Source of the DNA: a virus
DNA length: 61,651 nucleotides
Reading direction: 5' to 3' (one strand)
IMG/VR virus record: IMGVR_UViG_3300038696_000188
Coordinates: 1 to 61,651 of that record
This document shows positions 54,911 through 61,651 of this stretch, piece by piece (within the stretch, counting starts at the first letter, position 1; each line of letters begins with the position of its first letter). Made by a program: the position numbers and the translations under genes. The notes beneath the pieces were generated by a model, which was not told the origin of the DNA, did no database searches, and worked only from the letters and a program-made list of their open reading frames with translations.

Positions 54911-55151
54911 AAGCACAACATTTACTTTTGATGTTACTGGCGACAGCTACGAAGAGCTTGCGTCTAAGGCTGACAACATTATCTCTCGGTTTATGTCCCT
55001 ACCCGATGAGGATGAATTTGACGACGAAAATCATTTTGTAGGTCACACCGTGAATGCTCGAATAAACTACGAAATGGTGGTGCGTATAAGTGACGACATT
55101 TCTAGCGAGTACGAGTACGAAGCGCAGGTAATTGCAAAAATTAGAAACTAG
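54903..55151 (+). CDS. Hypothetical 82-aa acidic protein
   Basis: ATG inside the end of the previous gene. FTFDVTGDSYEELASKADNI, a long acidic stretch (DEDEFDDENHF), then strands (YEMVVRISDDISSEYEYEAQ). No family recognised. Translation is coupled to the 54491 gene. Confidence 0.7.
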   Translation: MSKSTTFTFDVTGDSYEELASKADNIISRFMSLPDEDEFDDENHFVGHTVNARINYEMVVRISDDISSEYEYEAQVIAKIRN

Positions 55152-55196
55152 CGCTAGGCTCTAAACACAACGACGCACACCGACGAAAGGCAACTA

Positions 55197-55481
55197 GTGA
55201 GACAACCATGGGAGTACGAAGAGCCAGCTTGTGCAGAGGTCGGAACTAATTTATTTTTTCAAGCCGACTCTGACGACCCAGGTCAAAAAGTAGTAGACCG
55301 TGACCACAGGCATGCTCGCTCTGTGTGCGGTACCTGCCCACACCGCATAGAGTGTGCAGAGTGGGGCATAAACAACGAGGTATACGGAGTATGGGGAGGC
55401 TTATCCCCTCGAGAGCTGTCCAATACGCGAAGAAAGTTGGGGGTTATTATTGCGCCAAGGGTAGACATATCCAGGCTATAG
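55197..55481 (+). CDS. WhiB-like iron-sulphur regulator
   Basis: 94 aa; GTG after ACGAAAGGCAAC. It has the WhiB pattern: Cys12, Cys44, Cys47 and Cys53 (CGTCPHRIEC) for a [4Fe-4S] cluster, then GVWGGLSPREL and a basic segment (NTRRKLG). WhiB proteins bind the primary sigma factor and DNA; phage copies can repress host genes and block superinfection, as described for mycobacteriophage TM4 WhiB. Strong evidence for an actinobacterial host. Confidence 0.92.
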   Translation: MRQPWEYEEPACAEVGTNLFFQADSDDPGQKVVDRDHRHARSVCGTCPHRIECAEWGINNEVYGVWGGLSPRELSNTRRKLGVIIAPRVDISRL

Positions 55482-55482
55482 T
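55477..55482 (+). promoter_or_regulatory. -10 box of a leaderless transcript
   Basis: TATAGT overlaps the stop of the WhiB gene; the ATG at 55489 follows after 6 nt. No good -35 was seen. Confidence 0.45.
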
Positions 55483-55488
55483 TAGTAT

Positions 55489-55743
55489 ATGAGCGCAGAG
55501 TCAGTTCAATCCCCTATGGCAGTTTGTGAGGCTTGCTACGTAAAAAAGTACGCTGAGTGGGAGCCAGAAAGTGTAGACGAGCGCGGCAACATACTTATGC
55601 GCTTAAAAAGAATTCCTACACCCAATCAGTATGAACTTGGTGTAGTGGAGACGTGTCACAACTGCGGCTCTATAACTGTATGCGGAATTTACGATATGGC
55701 TGAGCCAACAATAGTGTTCCCCGAAGACGAAGAACTTTTCTAA
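55489..55743 (+). CDS. 84-aa zinc-binding protein
   Basis: ATG without a ribosome binding site, 6 nt after TATAGT. CEACYVKKYAEWE at the N-terminus and CHNCGSITVCG in the second half give two CxxC knuckles, so a zinc ribbon is likely. Ends in an acidic tail (FPEDEELF). Overlaps the next ATG by 1 nt. Function unknown. Confidence 0.75.
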   Translation: MSAESVQSPMAVCEACYVKKYAEWEPESVDERGNILMRLKRIPTPNQYELGVVETCHNCGSITVCGIYDMAEPTIVFPEDEELF

Positions 55744-56078
55744 TGCGGGACATAAGGCACGGAGAGCACCTCTGGCACTTTTGGGAGGGTGAGGGATACT
55801 TTTCTGACGCCTACTCCACTTTGATATATTATACAGAAGGTACCGTTGACATTGACAATGAGGTTGTTAGACGAGCGCTAGCTTCCACTTTGCAACGAGA
55901 CGGACTTGCTGACAGCCTTTCAGATGGCTTTAAAATGCTTGAGGGGTCAACTTCTAGGGGCGGCTTTGCTGGATTTATTTCTGGAGAATCTGAGCACACG
56001 GTGTGTGATGAGGGTGGCCTCACTGAGTACGGAGATACTGTAGATAAAATTTTAGAGATTACTTGGATAGAATTTTAG
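55743..56078 (+). CDS. Hypothetical 111-aa protein
   Basis: ATG overlaps the preceding stop. RDIRHGEHLWHFWEGEGYFS, a helical centre (ALASTLQRDGLADSLSDGFK) and GFISGESEHTVCDEGGLTEY. No family recognised. Co-transcribed with the zinc-ribbon gene. Confidence 0.7.
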   Translation: MRDIRHGEHLWHFWEGEGYFSDAYSTLIYYTEGTVDIDNEVVRRALASTLQRDGLADSLSDGFKMLEGSTSRGGFAGFISGESEHTVCDEGGLTEYGDTVDKILEITWIEF

Positions 56079-56118
56079 TGCTACGGTTGTATTCTGTCAA
56101 TTAGCTACAACCATTTGC

Positions 56119-56124
56119 TAAACT
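56119..56124 (+). promoter_or_regulatory. -10 box of the second WhiB-like gene
   Basis: TAAACT, with the GTG at 56131 exactly 6 nt later. A weak -35 (TGTCAA, 56095) lies 18 bp upstream. Confidence 0.6.
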
Positions 56125-56130
56125 AGATAT

Positions 56131-56667
56131 GTGTGGAACCCAGCGACAAATCTAAAATGGCAGAAAGATTCTCTCTGTGCGGCACCAGAGAACAAAGAAG
56201 CCATGGAGTGGTTTTTCTCTAAAGAACCAAAAGAAAAATACGCTGCAAAAAATATTTGCTTTAGCTGCCCAGTAAGAAAGCAATGTCTCCAGTGGGCACT
56301 TGAACACCGTCAAATTTGGGGTATCTGGGGCGGCAAGGATGAGGTAGAGATGCGTAGAACGCTCTCAGTGTCGTACAAAGGCGAGGAAGCCCGACGCCGT
56401 AGATTTCCTAATTGTCCATACTGCACCGCTCGACCTTCCAAACTTGAGACTAGCTCTGTTGAGGTGCCTGGCGGTGGCAGATGGACAACAGCAAGAATAG
56501 TGACGTGCACATCTTGCAATTTTGCATGGCGCAGCCGAACAAGTGCAAACGCTGTGGAAGCCTACAAACAGCAACGAGAAGGACGCGCTGTCAAGAAAGC
56601 AAAAGAAAAAGAAAAAGAAGCTATCAAACTAGCAAAGTCTGAAAGTCGAAAGCGTAAAGCTACCTAG
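56131..56667 (+). CDS. WhiB-like protein fused to a zinc ribbon
   Basis: 178 aa; leaderless-type GTG. WhiB domain with Cys16, Cys43, Cys46 and Cys52 (CFSCPVRKQC) and IWGIWGGKDEVEMRR. It continues into a second domain with FPNCPYCTARP (Cys95, Cys98) and VTCTSCNFAWRS (Cys126, Cys129), a zinc ribbon, and a Lys/Arg/Glu-rich tail likely to bind nucleic acid. Typical WhiB proteins are 80-130 aa, so this is an unusual fusion. It overlaps the opposite gene by 4 nt at its end. Confidence 0.88.
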   Translation: MWNPATNLKWQKDSLCAAPENKEAMEWFFSKEPKEKYAAKNICFSCPVRKQCLQWALEHRQIWGIWGGKDEVEMRRTLSVSYKGEEARRRRFPNCPYCTARPSKLETSSVEVPGGGRWTTARIVTCTSCNFAWRSRTSANAVEAYKQQREGRAVKKAKEKEKEAIKLAKSESRKRKAT

Positions 56668-57728
56668 CCGTGGGACATTGCTTTGTCACAGAACGCTAAG
56701 TTGTTCTGAAGTCGCTCATTGTCTGGCTCAATTCTTACAGCTTCTTGTGCGCATGCCTGCGCTGTGGAATACTTACCAAGATTGTACGCAGCAATGGCAG
56801 CATAATCCCAGGGGGCTGAACCCCAGGCTTCCGCTTCGCAAAGATACTCAAGGGGCTTGACCGTAATGTTTGTAGCTGCCTGAGCCATTTCATAGGAGTT
56901 TTCCCAGTCCTGGTTCTGGTAATACAACTTAGCCAGGTCTACAAAGGGCTCACGGCGCCCAGGGGCCTGCTCAATTGCTTTCTTGAACCAGTACTCAGCC
57001 TCAGCGGGCAAGGACTTGCCGATAAAGCGCATGGACGCCGCCCTCTCGGGTGCCCAGTGGGCCGTAGGCAGCTCCAAATGGCGCTTTAGCTCTTCTGCAG
57101 CCTCCATGTACCTGCCATAAAAGTAGAGCTCCCGCCCGTAGTAGAAAGCGTTACGGTCGTTGTGCGGGTCCTCCTGAACAGAAAGAGCCAGGAGTGGGAG
57201 GTACTGCGAGCGACTTTTTGTTGAGTCAGGGCGGTGGTGTGTCTCAATCCCCTCTAGCCATTCTTGCTTCTCCTCGATACCAAAAGCGTAGAGGCACTCG
57301 TGTACTGGGTGACGCCACCGGAACCCTTTACGACCATGAATGTGGTCGTAGCTGAACTCGAGGCCAGGGGTGCCGTCCTCATTGAAGGACCAAATATGTT
57401 TGTACCGTGGACGATTTACCCCCCGCCCCCATGCTTCTGTAAGAATCTCTTTCCATCCCGGGGTGATGACTTCGTCCATGTCCAGCGAGACACACATGTC
57501 AATATAATCTGGAAGCGCTGCGAGAGCTGCATTTCGTGCGTCTTCAAATCTCCAGGGGGCCACCCGCACGTCTACTACATTGATACCAAGCTCACGTGCC
57601 CGCTCTACAGTGCCATCAGTTGACCCTGTGTCCGCAATAAGAAGGTAGTCTGCGTCTTTGGCTGACTCATACCATCGGTCAACAAAATCAACCTCGTTGA
57701 GCGCTATGGTGTAGATTGCTGATTTCAT
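56664..57728 (-). CDS. Family 2 glycosyltransferase with TPR-like repeats
   Basis: 354 aa. MKSAIYTIALNEVDFVDRWY and LLIADTGSTDGTVERARELG are the GT-A nucleotide-sugar binding start; SLDMDEVITPGW holds the DxD-type metal site. After residue 190 come TPR-like helical repeats (AFYYGRELYFYGRYMEAAEE, AEYWFKKAIEQAPGRREPFV, AAYNLGKYSTAQACAQEAVR). This GT2-TPR combination is widespread in phages and cyanobacteria and transfers a sugar to an unknown acceptor (virion protein or cell surface). It leads the minus-strand block that contains the adhesin genes. Confidence 0.85.
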   Translation of the reverse strand: MKSAIYTIALNEVDFVDRWYESAKDADYLLIADTGSTDGTVERARELGINVVDVRVAPWRFEDARNAALAALPDYIDMCVSLDMDEVITPGWKEILTEAWGRGVNRPRYKHIWSFNEDGTPGLEFSYDHIHGRKGFRWRHPVHECLYAFGIEEKQEWLEGIETHHRPDSTKSRSQYLPLLALSVQEDPHNDRNAFYYGRELYFYGRYMEAAEELKRHLELPTAHWAPERAASMRFIGKSLPAEAEYWFKKAIEQAPGRREPFVDLAKLYYQNQDWENSYEMAQAATNITVKPLEYLCEAEAWGSAPWDYAAIAAYNLGKYSTAQACAQEAVRIEPDNERLQNNLAFCDKAMSHG

Positions 57729-57734
57729 TTTCTA

Positions 57735-57926
57735 CTACTCTTCTTCTTGTTTTTTCGATGACTGAAGTTCGGTTTCGTGAAAGAAATTGATAACTCTGTT
57801 GCTCACGTAGCCACCTTCAGTGTCTAGTTTTGAGTCAGCAAGCTCACGGGTGGGCGCAATAACTTGAATAGTCATTACAACCTCGTAGGCGTATACGGAC
57901 GTGGTTTCTTCTATGTCTTTGGTCAT
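57735..57926 (-). CDS. Hypothetical 63-aa protein
   Basis: ATG at 57926 preceded by AAGAAAGAGAA; a longer frame from 57983 overlaps the methyltransferase end and was rejected. SVYAYEVVMTIQVIAPTREL followed by a helix and a Lys/Glu tail (SKKQEEE). No family recognised. Confidence 0.65.
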   Translation of the reverse strand: MTKDIEETTSVYAYEVVMTIQVIAPTRELADSKLDTEGGYVSNRVINFFHETELQSSKKQEEE

Positions 57927-57958
57927 GGTTCTCTCTTTCTTGTCGTGTTGTCGGTAGT

Positions 57959-58537
57959 CTAGCCTACTTTTGTCACCCAGCACTGGTAGTCCTTGATTAT
58001 GACTTCTATTTTGTTCTTGTAGATTCCAAGAAACGCGTCAATGGCCATCCCTGGGCGGTCCTCGGGTCCATCGCCCCCTGACCACTGGTAGTCATCAAAA
58101 GCCAGGATACCCCAAGGTTTTAGGCACTCGTAGGCATTGACGGCATCTTTGAGAACTCCGTAGGCTGTGTGGTCACCGTCAACATAAACAAAGTCATATA
58201 GCTCGCGATTATTTTTAAAGAAAGAGTCGCTTGTGCCTTTGTACTTTAAAATTTTTCTTTGATTGCGCCCAGCTAAGGTCTTTGCGTCGTAAACGGTCTC
58301 TACTGTGCCCCAGTTCATTTGATGGTGGGCAGGCTCGTCTGAGCCTTCCCAGGTGTCAACGTCTATAAGGATGGAGCCCGTGTGGTTGTACAAAACGTTG
58401 TTGTACAGCCAAACACTGGCGTCTCCTGTGTATGCACCGATTTGTAGCATACGGCTGGGCCGCTCGGCTAGGTGCTTGAGGTGTCCCTCGAAGTTTTTGA
58501 GGCCGTCGTTTTGAAACCAGTTGGGTACGTTGTTCAC
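57959..58537 (-). CDS. Class I SAM-dependent methyltransferase
   Basis: 192 aa; GTG start. Motif I is LQIGAYTGDASVWLY, motif II/III DFVYVDGDHTAYGVLKDAV, and CLKPWGILAFDDYQW follows, the pattern of Methyltransf_24-type enzymes. These often act with glycosyltransferases on sugars or peptides in surface-modification clusters. The substrate is not evident. Confidence 0.85.
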   Translation of the reverse strand: MNNVPNWFQNDGLKNFEGHLKHLAERPSRMLQIGAYTGDASVWLYNNVLYNHTGSILIDVDTWEGSDEPAHHQMNWGTVETVYDAKTLAGRNQRKILKYKGTSDSFFKNNRELYDFVYVDGDHTAYGVLKDAVNAYECLKPWGILAFDDYQWSGGDGPEDRPGMAIDAFLGIYKNKIEVIIKDYQCWVTKVG

Positions 58538-58571
58538 CTTTATAGCCTACTACATAGGCGTTCAGTAGAAG

Positions 58572-58916
58572 TTAGACGCGCTCAGCCCACTGGGTGTTCT
58601 CTTCATCCCAATTGTATTCTGCACCGTCTTCTGGGTAAGCAACGGGTGCAATAATTCCGTCGTCCGTAACGTAAGCCGTAACGTCTACAGATTGGGCAAA
58701 AGCTAACGCCTCTGACTCGGTTAGCTCCGTAGCCTCCCAATCAGCCAAAATACTAAAATCTAAATCTTGTGTGGCGTAACCGAGAATAGTGCCAGTCTCG
58801 ACATCCGGGTTTGACCATGTGGACGGTGTAAGTTTGCCGCCGTTGTTGTGCGCGGTTTGTTCTGGGCCATAACCGTACCCTTCAGACCATACAAGTTTCC
58901 ATGTGCAATAACGCAT
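58572..58916 (-). CDS. Hypothetical 114-aa protein, adhesin cassette
   Basis: Starts with ATG in the stop of the next upstream gene (TAATG). MRYCTWKLVWSEGYGYGPEQ, then an acidic beta region and SVDVTAYVTDDGIIAPVAYP. No family recognised. Its coupling to 58916-59407 and 59407-59925 suggests a structural or assembly role for the fibre. Confidence 0.7.
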   Translation of the reverse strand: MRYCTWKLVWSEGYGYGPEQTAHNNGGKLTPSTWSNPDVETGTILGYATQDLDFSILADWEATELTESEALAFAQSVDVTAYVTDDGIIAPVAYPEDGAEYNWDEENTQWAERV

Positions 58917-59407
58917 TATTTTTCCTCCGTTTCAAGTAAACCGGCTAATTCCATTGAGGTCAGATTGCCGGTGCTAACACCTTCGCTGGCGCTAAGTTGC
59001 TCGATACCGGCCTGCTTATTCAAGCGTTTACGCCAATACTCCGGTTGGTCGTTTTCGATATCCTCCAACGTGTATGGCCCAACCTGTTCCGCAATATCTT
59101 GCAACCAGACAAACTCTAAACGGGCACCCTTTAAAGTGCGCTCGGTAAGAATCAGGTCAAGCTTTTTTTCTTCGGCCTCGATAGCGTCTATGTCGTCACC
59201 TGTGTCTAAGAGGCGCTCAATTTGTACGCGTTTCTTTTGGCAATCAAGTTCAGCCAACCGTATTTTATAGGCCATATCTTGTGCCTCTATTAGCAACTGT
59301 CGCCAGCGCATAGGTGCGGTAGCGTGTTGACCGATGACGAATTGCGCTAACTCGTAACGTGTGCGAGAGGGTATGGCTGTCGTTTCTGTGTATGGCTGTA
59401 AATCCAT
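58916..59407 (-). CDS. 163-aa helical protein, adhesin cassette
   Basis: ATG coupled to the stop of the fibre gene (TAATG). Nearly all helical: YELAQFVIGQHATAPMRWRQ, then AELDCQKKRVQIERLLDTGD and EAEEKKLDLILTERTLKGAR. I have the impression that similar proteins lie next to fibre genes in marine and freshwater phages, as possible fibre chaperones, but no family name can be given. Confidence 0.7.
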   Translation of the reverse strand: MDLQPYTETTAIPSRTRYELAQFVIGQHATAPMRWRQLLIEAQDMAYKIRLAELDCQKKRVQIERLLDTGDDIDAIEAEEKKLDLILTERTLKGARLEFVWLQDIAEQVGPYTLEDIENDQPEYWRKRLNKQAGIEQLSASEGVSTGNLTSMELAGLLETEEK

Positions 59408-59925
59408 TATCCGGCAAACCCTGCCAAATTTCGACGTGCCGCCGACAACCCTGTTGCCAACGTTGAGCGTGCATCAGTTGTAAACAAAAACTTATCAACA
59501 GTAGTTACGTAAGAGCCCTCCTCGCCTCCGGCAACGTAACCGTTTTCTGCTGAAGCAAACCCTGCCACACCGTTACGTGCCGCCGATAACCCTGTTGCCA
59601 ACGTTGAGCGCGCATCAGTTGTAAACAAAAACTTGTCAACAGTAGCAAAAAAAGAGCCCGCGTTGCCTCCGGCAGCGTAACCGTTTTCTGCTGAAGCAAA
59701 CCCTGCCGCCTGTTGACGTGCCGCCGATAACCCTGTTGCCAACGTTGAGCGTGCATCAGTTGTAAACAAAAACTTATCAACAGTAGCCACCTCAGAGCCC
59801 CCCTTACCTCCGGCAGCGTAACCCGCTACAGCGGTAAAAAACGGTGGCACAAAAGACACCGCCGACACCACATTATATTTGTTGAAATTCAGTATAGAAC
59901 TGTTTGCCATACTTGTTACAGCCAC
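59407..59925 (-). CDS. Repeat fibre protein with three near-identical 47-aa units
   Basis: 172 aa; GTG start (ATG 59910 is possible). After a short N-terminus come three units of the type KFLFTTDARSTLATGLSAAR plus a variable linker AGFASAENGYAAGG, period 47 aa (141 bp), nearly identical in DNA. The pattern resembles Kelch-like blades of phage receptor-binding proteins. Three units are too few to close a propeller, so the protein may be shortened by recombination, may trimerise, or may be collapsed in assembly. Confidence 0.78.
   Translation of the reverse strand: MAVTSMANSSILNFNKYNVVSAVSFVPPFFTAVAGYAAGGKGGSEVATVDKFLFTTDARSTLATGLSAARQQAAGFASAENGYAAGGNAGSFFATVDKFLFTTDARSTLATGLSAARNGVAGFASAENGYVAGGEEGSYVTTVDKFLFTTDARSTLATGLSAARRNLAGFAG
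59451..59820. repeat. 141-bp tandem repeats inside the fibre gene
   Basis: The stretch GTTGCCAACGTTGAGCG recurs at about 59455, 59594 and 59737, with long identical flanks. Such repeats favour unit gain and loss. Confidence 0.8.
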
Positions 59926-59934
59926 AACAAGCCC

Positions 59935-60264
59935 CTAACTAATTTCCGAACCAAAAACATTAATACTCATATTTGCGCTAGACGCATAAAAAGTAATAAC
60001 ATCCGTAGCGTCCAAAGTAAGCCCCAAAGTCAACGTAGTAGAATCGTTGGCCGCAATCGGAACATCATACGCAAGATAATGCTGGTCAGCAATCGCTTCC
60101 CCGCTAGGGCGCACCGCAAGGCGAAATGTTCCAGCGGTAGCCGCCCGGTTAGCGATAACAATAGTAGAAATCACGGACTCACGGTCAGACGGAACCGTGT
60201 ACACGTCCGTGTTAGTAGTTGCGGAAGGAGCTGACTGCCCCAAAACCTTATAACTTGTTGCCAT
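59935..60264 (-). CDS. Beta-rich 109-aa structural protein
   Basis: ATG after CAAGGAGAAAAA. It has VLGQSAPSATTNTDVYTVPS, SVISTIVIANRAATAGTFRL and TTLTLGLTLDATDVITFYAS, an immunoglobulin-like beta sandwich often found next to phage fibre genes. It may link the fibre to the tail or decorate the head. Confidence 0.75.
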   Translation of the reverse strand: MATSYKVLGQSAPSATTNTDVYTVPSDRESVISTIVIANRAATAGTFRLAVRPSGEAIADQHYLAYDVPIAANDSTTLTLGLTLDATDVITFYASSANMSINVFGSEIS

Positions 60265-60344
60265 TTTTTCTCCTTGTAAAGATTATAGCATAAACATTTT
60301 GCTATAAAGACTATACTAATTATACCAGAACAAACAATATGAGG

Positions 60345-60350
60345 TATAAT
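60345..60350 (+). promoter_or_regulatory. -10 box of the 60357 gene
   Basis: TATAAT with the ATG 6 nt downstream. The opposite strand has its own TATAAT (about 60280-60285) for the 60264 gene, so the 90-bp gap is a divergent promoter. Confidence 0.6.
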
Positions 60351-60356
60351 AGTTTT

Positions 60357-60569
60357 ATGACAACTCATAAAATTTATACATTAAGTGATACCACTGCTTC
60401 CAGAGTTACCCCCGCTGAAACGCACTCGGGAATGGATATAACCATTCAAAACATCAACTCCTCTGGTGTTGTATACATTGGTGGAGAAGGAGTTTCCTCC
60501 TCTAACTTTGGATTTCGTTTGGGGGCAGATCATTTCCACATTGATGGATCTTATCTTATTGCTGACTAA
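60357..60569 (+). CDS. 70-aa beta-rich protein
   Basis: Leaderless-type ATG at 60357; the longer frame from 60339 overlaps the -10 box. IYTLSDTTASRVTPAETHSG, DITIQNINSSGVVYIGGEG and FRLGADHFHIDGSYLI suggest a small beta protein, possibly a structural decoration. It is the only + gene in the right arm. Its stop overlaps the opposite stop by 3 nt. Confidence 0.7.
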   Translation: MTTHKIYTLSDTTASRVTPAETHSGMDITIQNINSSGVVYIGGEGVSSSNFGFRLGADHFHIDGSYLIAD

Positions 60570-60787
60570 GCCACTAGCTCTGTAATCTTTTCAGGGTTGA
60601 AGCCTGCCCATGAATCATTATCTGTAATAACTACAGGAGCGGCACGGTATCCTAATTCAATTAGCTTATCTAATTCATCAGGGTTATCAGAGATATTGAT
60701 TGTTGAATACTCTACCCCCAGCTTATCCATCATTCTTTTCGTTGCATCACACTGGACGCAATTATTCTTAGTATAAATAGTTACCAT
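60566..60787 (-). CDS. NrdH-like glutaredoxin
   Basis: 73 aa from the ATG at 60787 (AAAAGGAGAAGTA upstream); the longer frame from 60823 was rejected. MVTIYTKNNCVQC carries the redox pair Cys10 and Cys13; RAAPVVITDNDSWAGFNPEK holds the cis-Pro of the thioredoxin fold and the NrdH-type ending GF.P.KI. NrdH reduces class Ib ribonucleotide reductase; no reductase gene is in the window. Confidence 0.88.
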   Translation of the reverse strand: MVTIYTKNNCVQCDATKRMMDKLGVEYSTINISDNPDELDKLIELGYRAAPVVITDNDSWAGFNPEKITELVA

Positions 60788-60823
60788 TACTTCTCCTTTT
60801 AAGTTTGTGTATCTAGTATACAC

Positions 60824-61519
60824 TTAGTTGTTAATGTTTAGGTATGTCTTAAATGTCTCTGGAAAGATACCCTCCGAAAGTTTCAAGACTGCGTCAGCGT
60901 ACTCTCTGATCTCTGACTGGGCATCGTGTGGCAAACGCTGTTCAAGGAATGTCATGACGCCCTGCAGAGATACCGTCCAACGCCAACGGACGTACATGGA
61001 GTATGCTGGAAGGAACAAGCGTGCCTGCTCAGGGGCAATCCCATCAAGCATTGCCTGCTGATAAAGTCTTTCACCATTCTGAATATGAGTAATTAAATAC
61101 TCAGTGTACATGTGACCATCATCAGAATCCACCGGAGCACCGCTACCCTGCTTGCTATTCTCTGGCTTGCTACGCCACTGGTTAGGGGAAGGTACATAAA
61201 ACTCTTCGTCCTCGGTGATATATCTCCTCGAACTCTCATTCCAACCAAGCTGATTTTCAATATGGGATGAAGCCACAGCATATTTCCACCATTGTCTAGC
61301 AATAACAAGCGGGGCATAAACTTCAAAAGTCATAGCAGCATGTCTAAAAGGAGAGGTATGCTTTTCTCTAACTAAAAAGTTAATTAGTTTAGCATCTTTC
61401 TCTGTAAGTTCTGTTACTTCTTTATCATAAGATACCCTGGCGGCATTGACAACAGATAGATCACTACCCATACTATCTACTAGTCGTACATAACCTTTGT
61501 CTAACACATCGATTTTCAT
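60824..61519 (-). CDS. thyX: Flavin-dependent thymidylate synthase
   Basis: 231 aa; ATG after AAGGAGAAAT. VLDKGYVRLVDSMGSDLSVV and NAARVSYDKEV begin the fold; FRHAAMTFEVYAPLVIARQW is followed by WKYAVASSHIENQLGWNES and SRRY. The family hallmark RHRxxSxNxxSxRY is present in a variant form: KYAVASSHIEN replaces the usual RHR...N spacing. The enzyme makes dTMP with FAD and methylenetetrahydrofolate. Together with the NrdH-like redoxin it supplies DNA precursors. Confidence 0.92.
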   Translation of the reverse strand: MKIDVLDKGYVRLVDSMGSDLSVVNAARVSYDKEVTELTEKDAKLINFLVREKHTSPFRHAAMTFEVYAPLVIARQWWKYAVASSHIENQLGWNESSRRYITEDEEFYVPSPNQWRSKPENSKQGSGAPVDSDDGHMYTEYLITHIQNGERLYQQAMLDGIAPEQARLFLPAYSMYVRWRWTVSLQGVMTFLEQRLPHDAQSEIREYADAVLKLSEGIFPETFKTYLNINN

Positions 61520-61539
61520 ATTTCTCCTTTTTGTTTTGT

Positions 61540-61613
61540 GGCCATTGTTGGACTCGAACCAACGACGACCTCGTTATGAGCGAGGAGCTCTAACCGGGCT
61601 GAGCTAAATGGCC
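61540..61613 (-). tRNA. tRNA-Met (CAT anticodon)
   Basis: 74 nt read on the minus strand: acceptor GGCCATT/AATGGCC, D stem GCTC/GAGC, anticodon stem CCTCG/CGAGG with loop CTCATAA (anticodon CAT), T stem GTTGG/CCAAC with TTCGAGT. CCA is not encoded. It could be elongator Met or, after modification, tRNA-Ile2. Confidence 0.9.
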
Positions 61614-61615
61614 GT

Positions 61616-61651
61616 ACCCACGACAGGAATCGAACCTGCATTTTCATTCCG
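61616..61651 (-). tRNA. Partial tRNA cut by the window end
   Basis: On the minus strand the 3' part is visible: T arm GCAGG TTCGATT CCTGT, then acceptor half CGTGGGT. The anticodon lies outside the window. Two tRNAs in a row suggest a tRNA cluster beyond the edge. Confidence 0.8.

Noticed and set aside
59451-59820. CRISPR array
   Set aside because: The tandem units are in frame, code for protein and have no unique spacers of 25-40 bp.

Overview
The window is one long segment of a tailed double-stranded DNA phage genome (siphovirus-type gene order). The host is probably an actinobacterium. Evidence for that is two WhiB-like iron-sulphur regulators, a ThyX-type thymidylate synthase with an NrdH-like redoxin, a DUF1360 membrane protein, many GTG/TTG starts, and several genes whose start codon lies exactly 6 nt after a -10 box (leaderless transcripts). 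The two ends do not look like natural termini: the right end cuts through a tRNA gene. I found no large terminase, integrase or catalytic endolysin, so the genome probably continues outside the window or these genes are unrecognisable.

Left arm (1-10760): a possible structured RNA at the edge, then about 30 very small genes. Most on the + strand up to 4.4 kb have their own promoter (TTGAC, about 17 bp, TANACT) and an ACGAAAGG-type ribosome binding site. Many are followed by a GC-rich hairpin. A 13-bp motif, GGGGTAAAAATTT, recurs 13 times in the intergenic DNA here and was not noticed elsewhere. Several products are zinc-ribbon or membrane mini-proteins. A peptidoglycan-binding/calcium-binding protein and an r1t-like holin (5938-6780) form a partial lysis cassette. 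A minus-strand block (6834-10413) is interrupted by two + genes at a divergent promoter with a perfect 10-bp inverted repeat.

Junction (10761-11597): a gene-free, G-poor, A/C-rich stretch with spaced direct repeats. The base composition of the + strand switches here from C/A-rich to G/T-rich, which makes it a candidate origin or packaging region.

Virion module (11598-46938): a two-HTH protein (possible small terminase), small unknowns, portal, Dps-like ferritin, a basic protein, a 2538-aa multidomain protein, a 1635-aa capsid-protease fusion, a major capsid protein fused to an acidic scaffold-like domain, a second capsid-like protein, tail tube, connectors, two tail-assembly chaperone frames, tape measure, Dit-like and Tal-like tail proteins and a chaperone-tipped fibre. 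One small beta domain recurs eleven times across three tail proteins.

Replication and regulation (46975-56667): family A DNA polymerase, RuvC-like resolvase, SNF2-type helicase, Cas4/RecB-like nuclease, Sak4-like ATPase and DUF669-like ssDNA-binding protein, which together suggest a recombination-linked replication system. A glycosyltransferase-like protein and the two WhiB-like proteins follow.

Right arm (56664-61651, mostly - strand): glycosyltransferase-TPR protein, methyltransferase, a translationally coupled cassette of likely adhesin proteins including a repeat fibre, an NrdH-like redoxin, ThyX and two tRNA genes, the last cut by the window edge.
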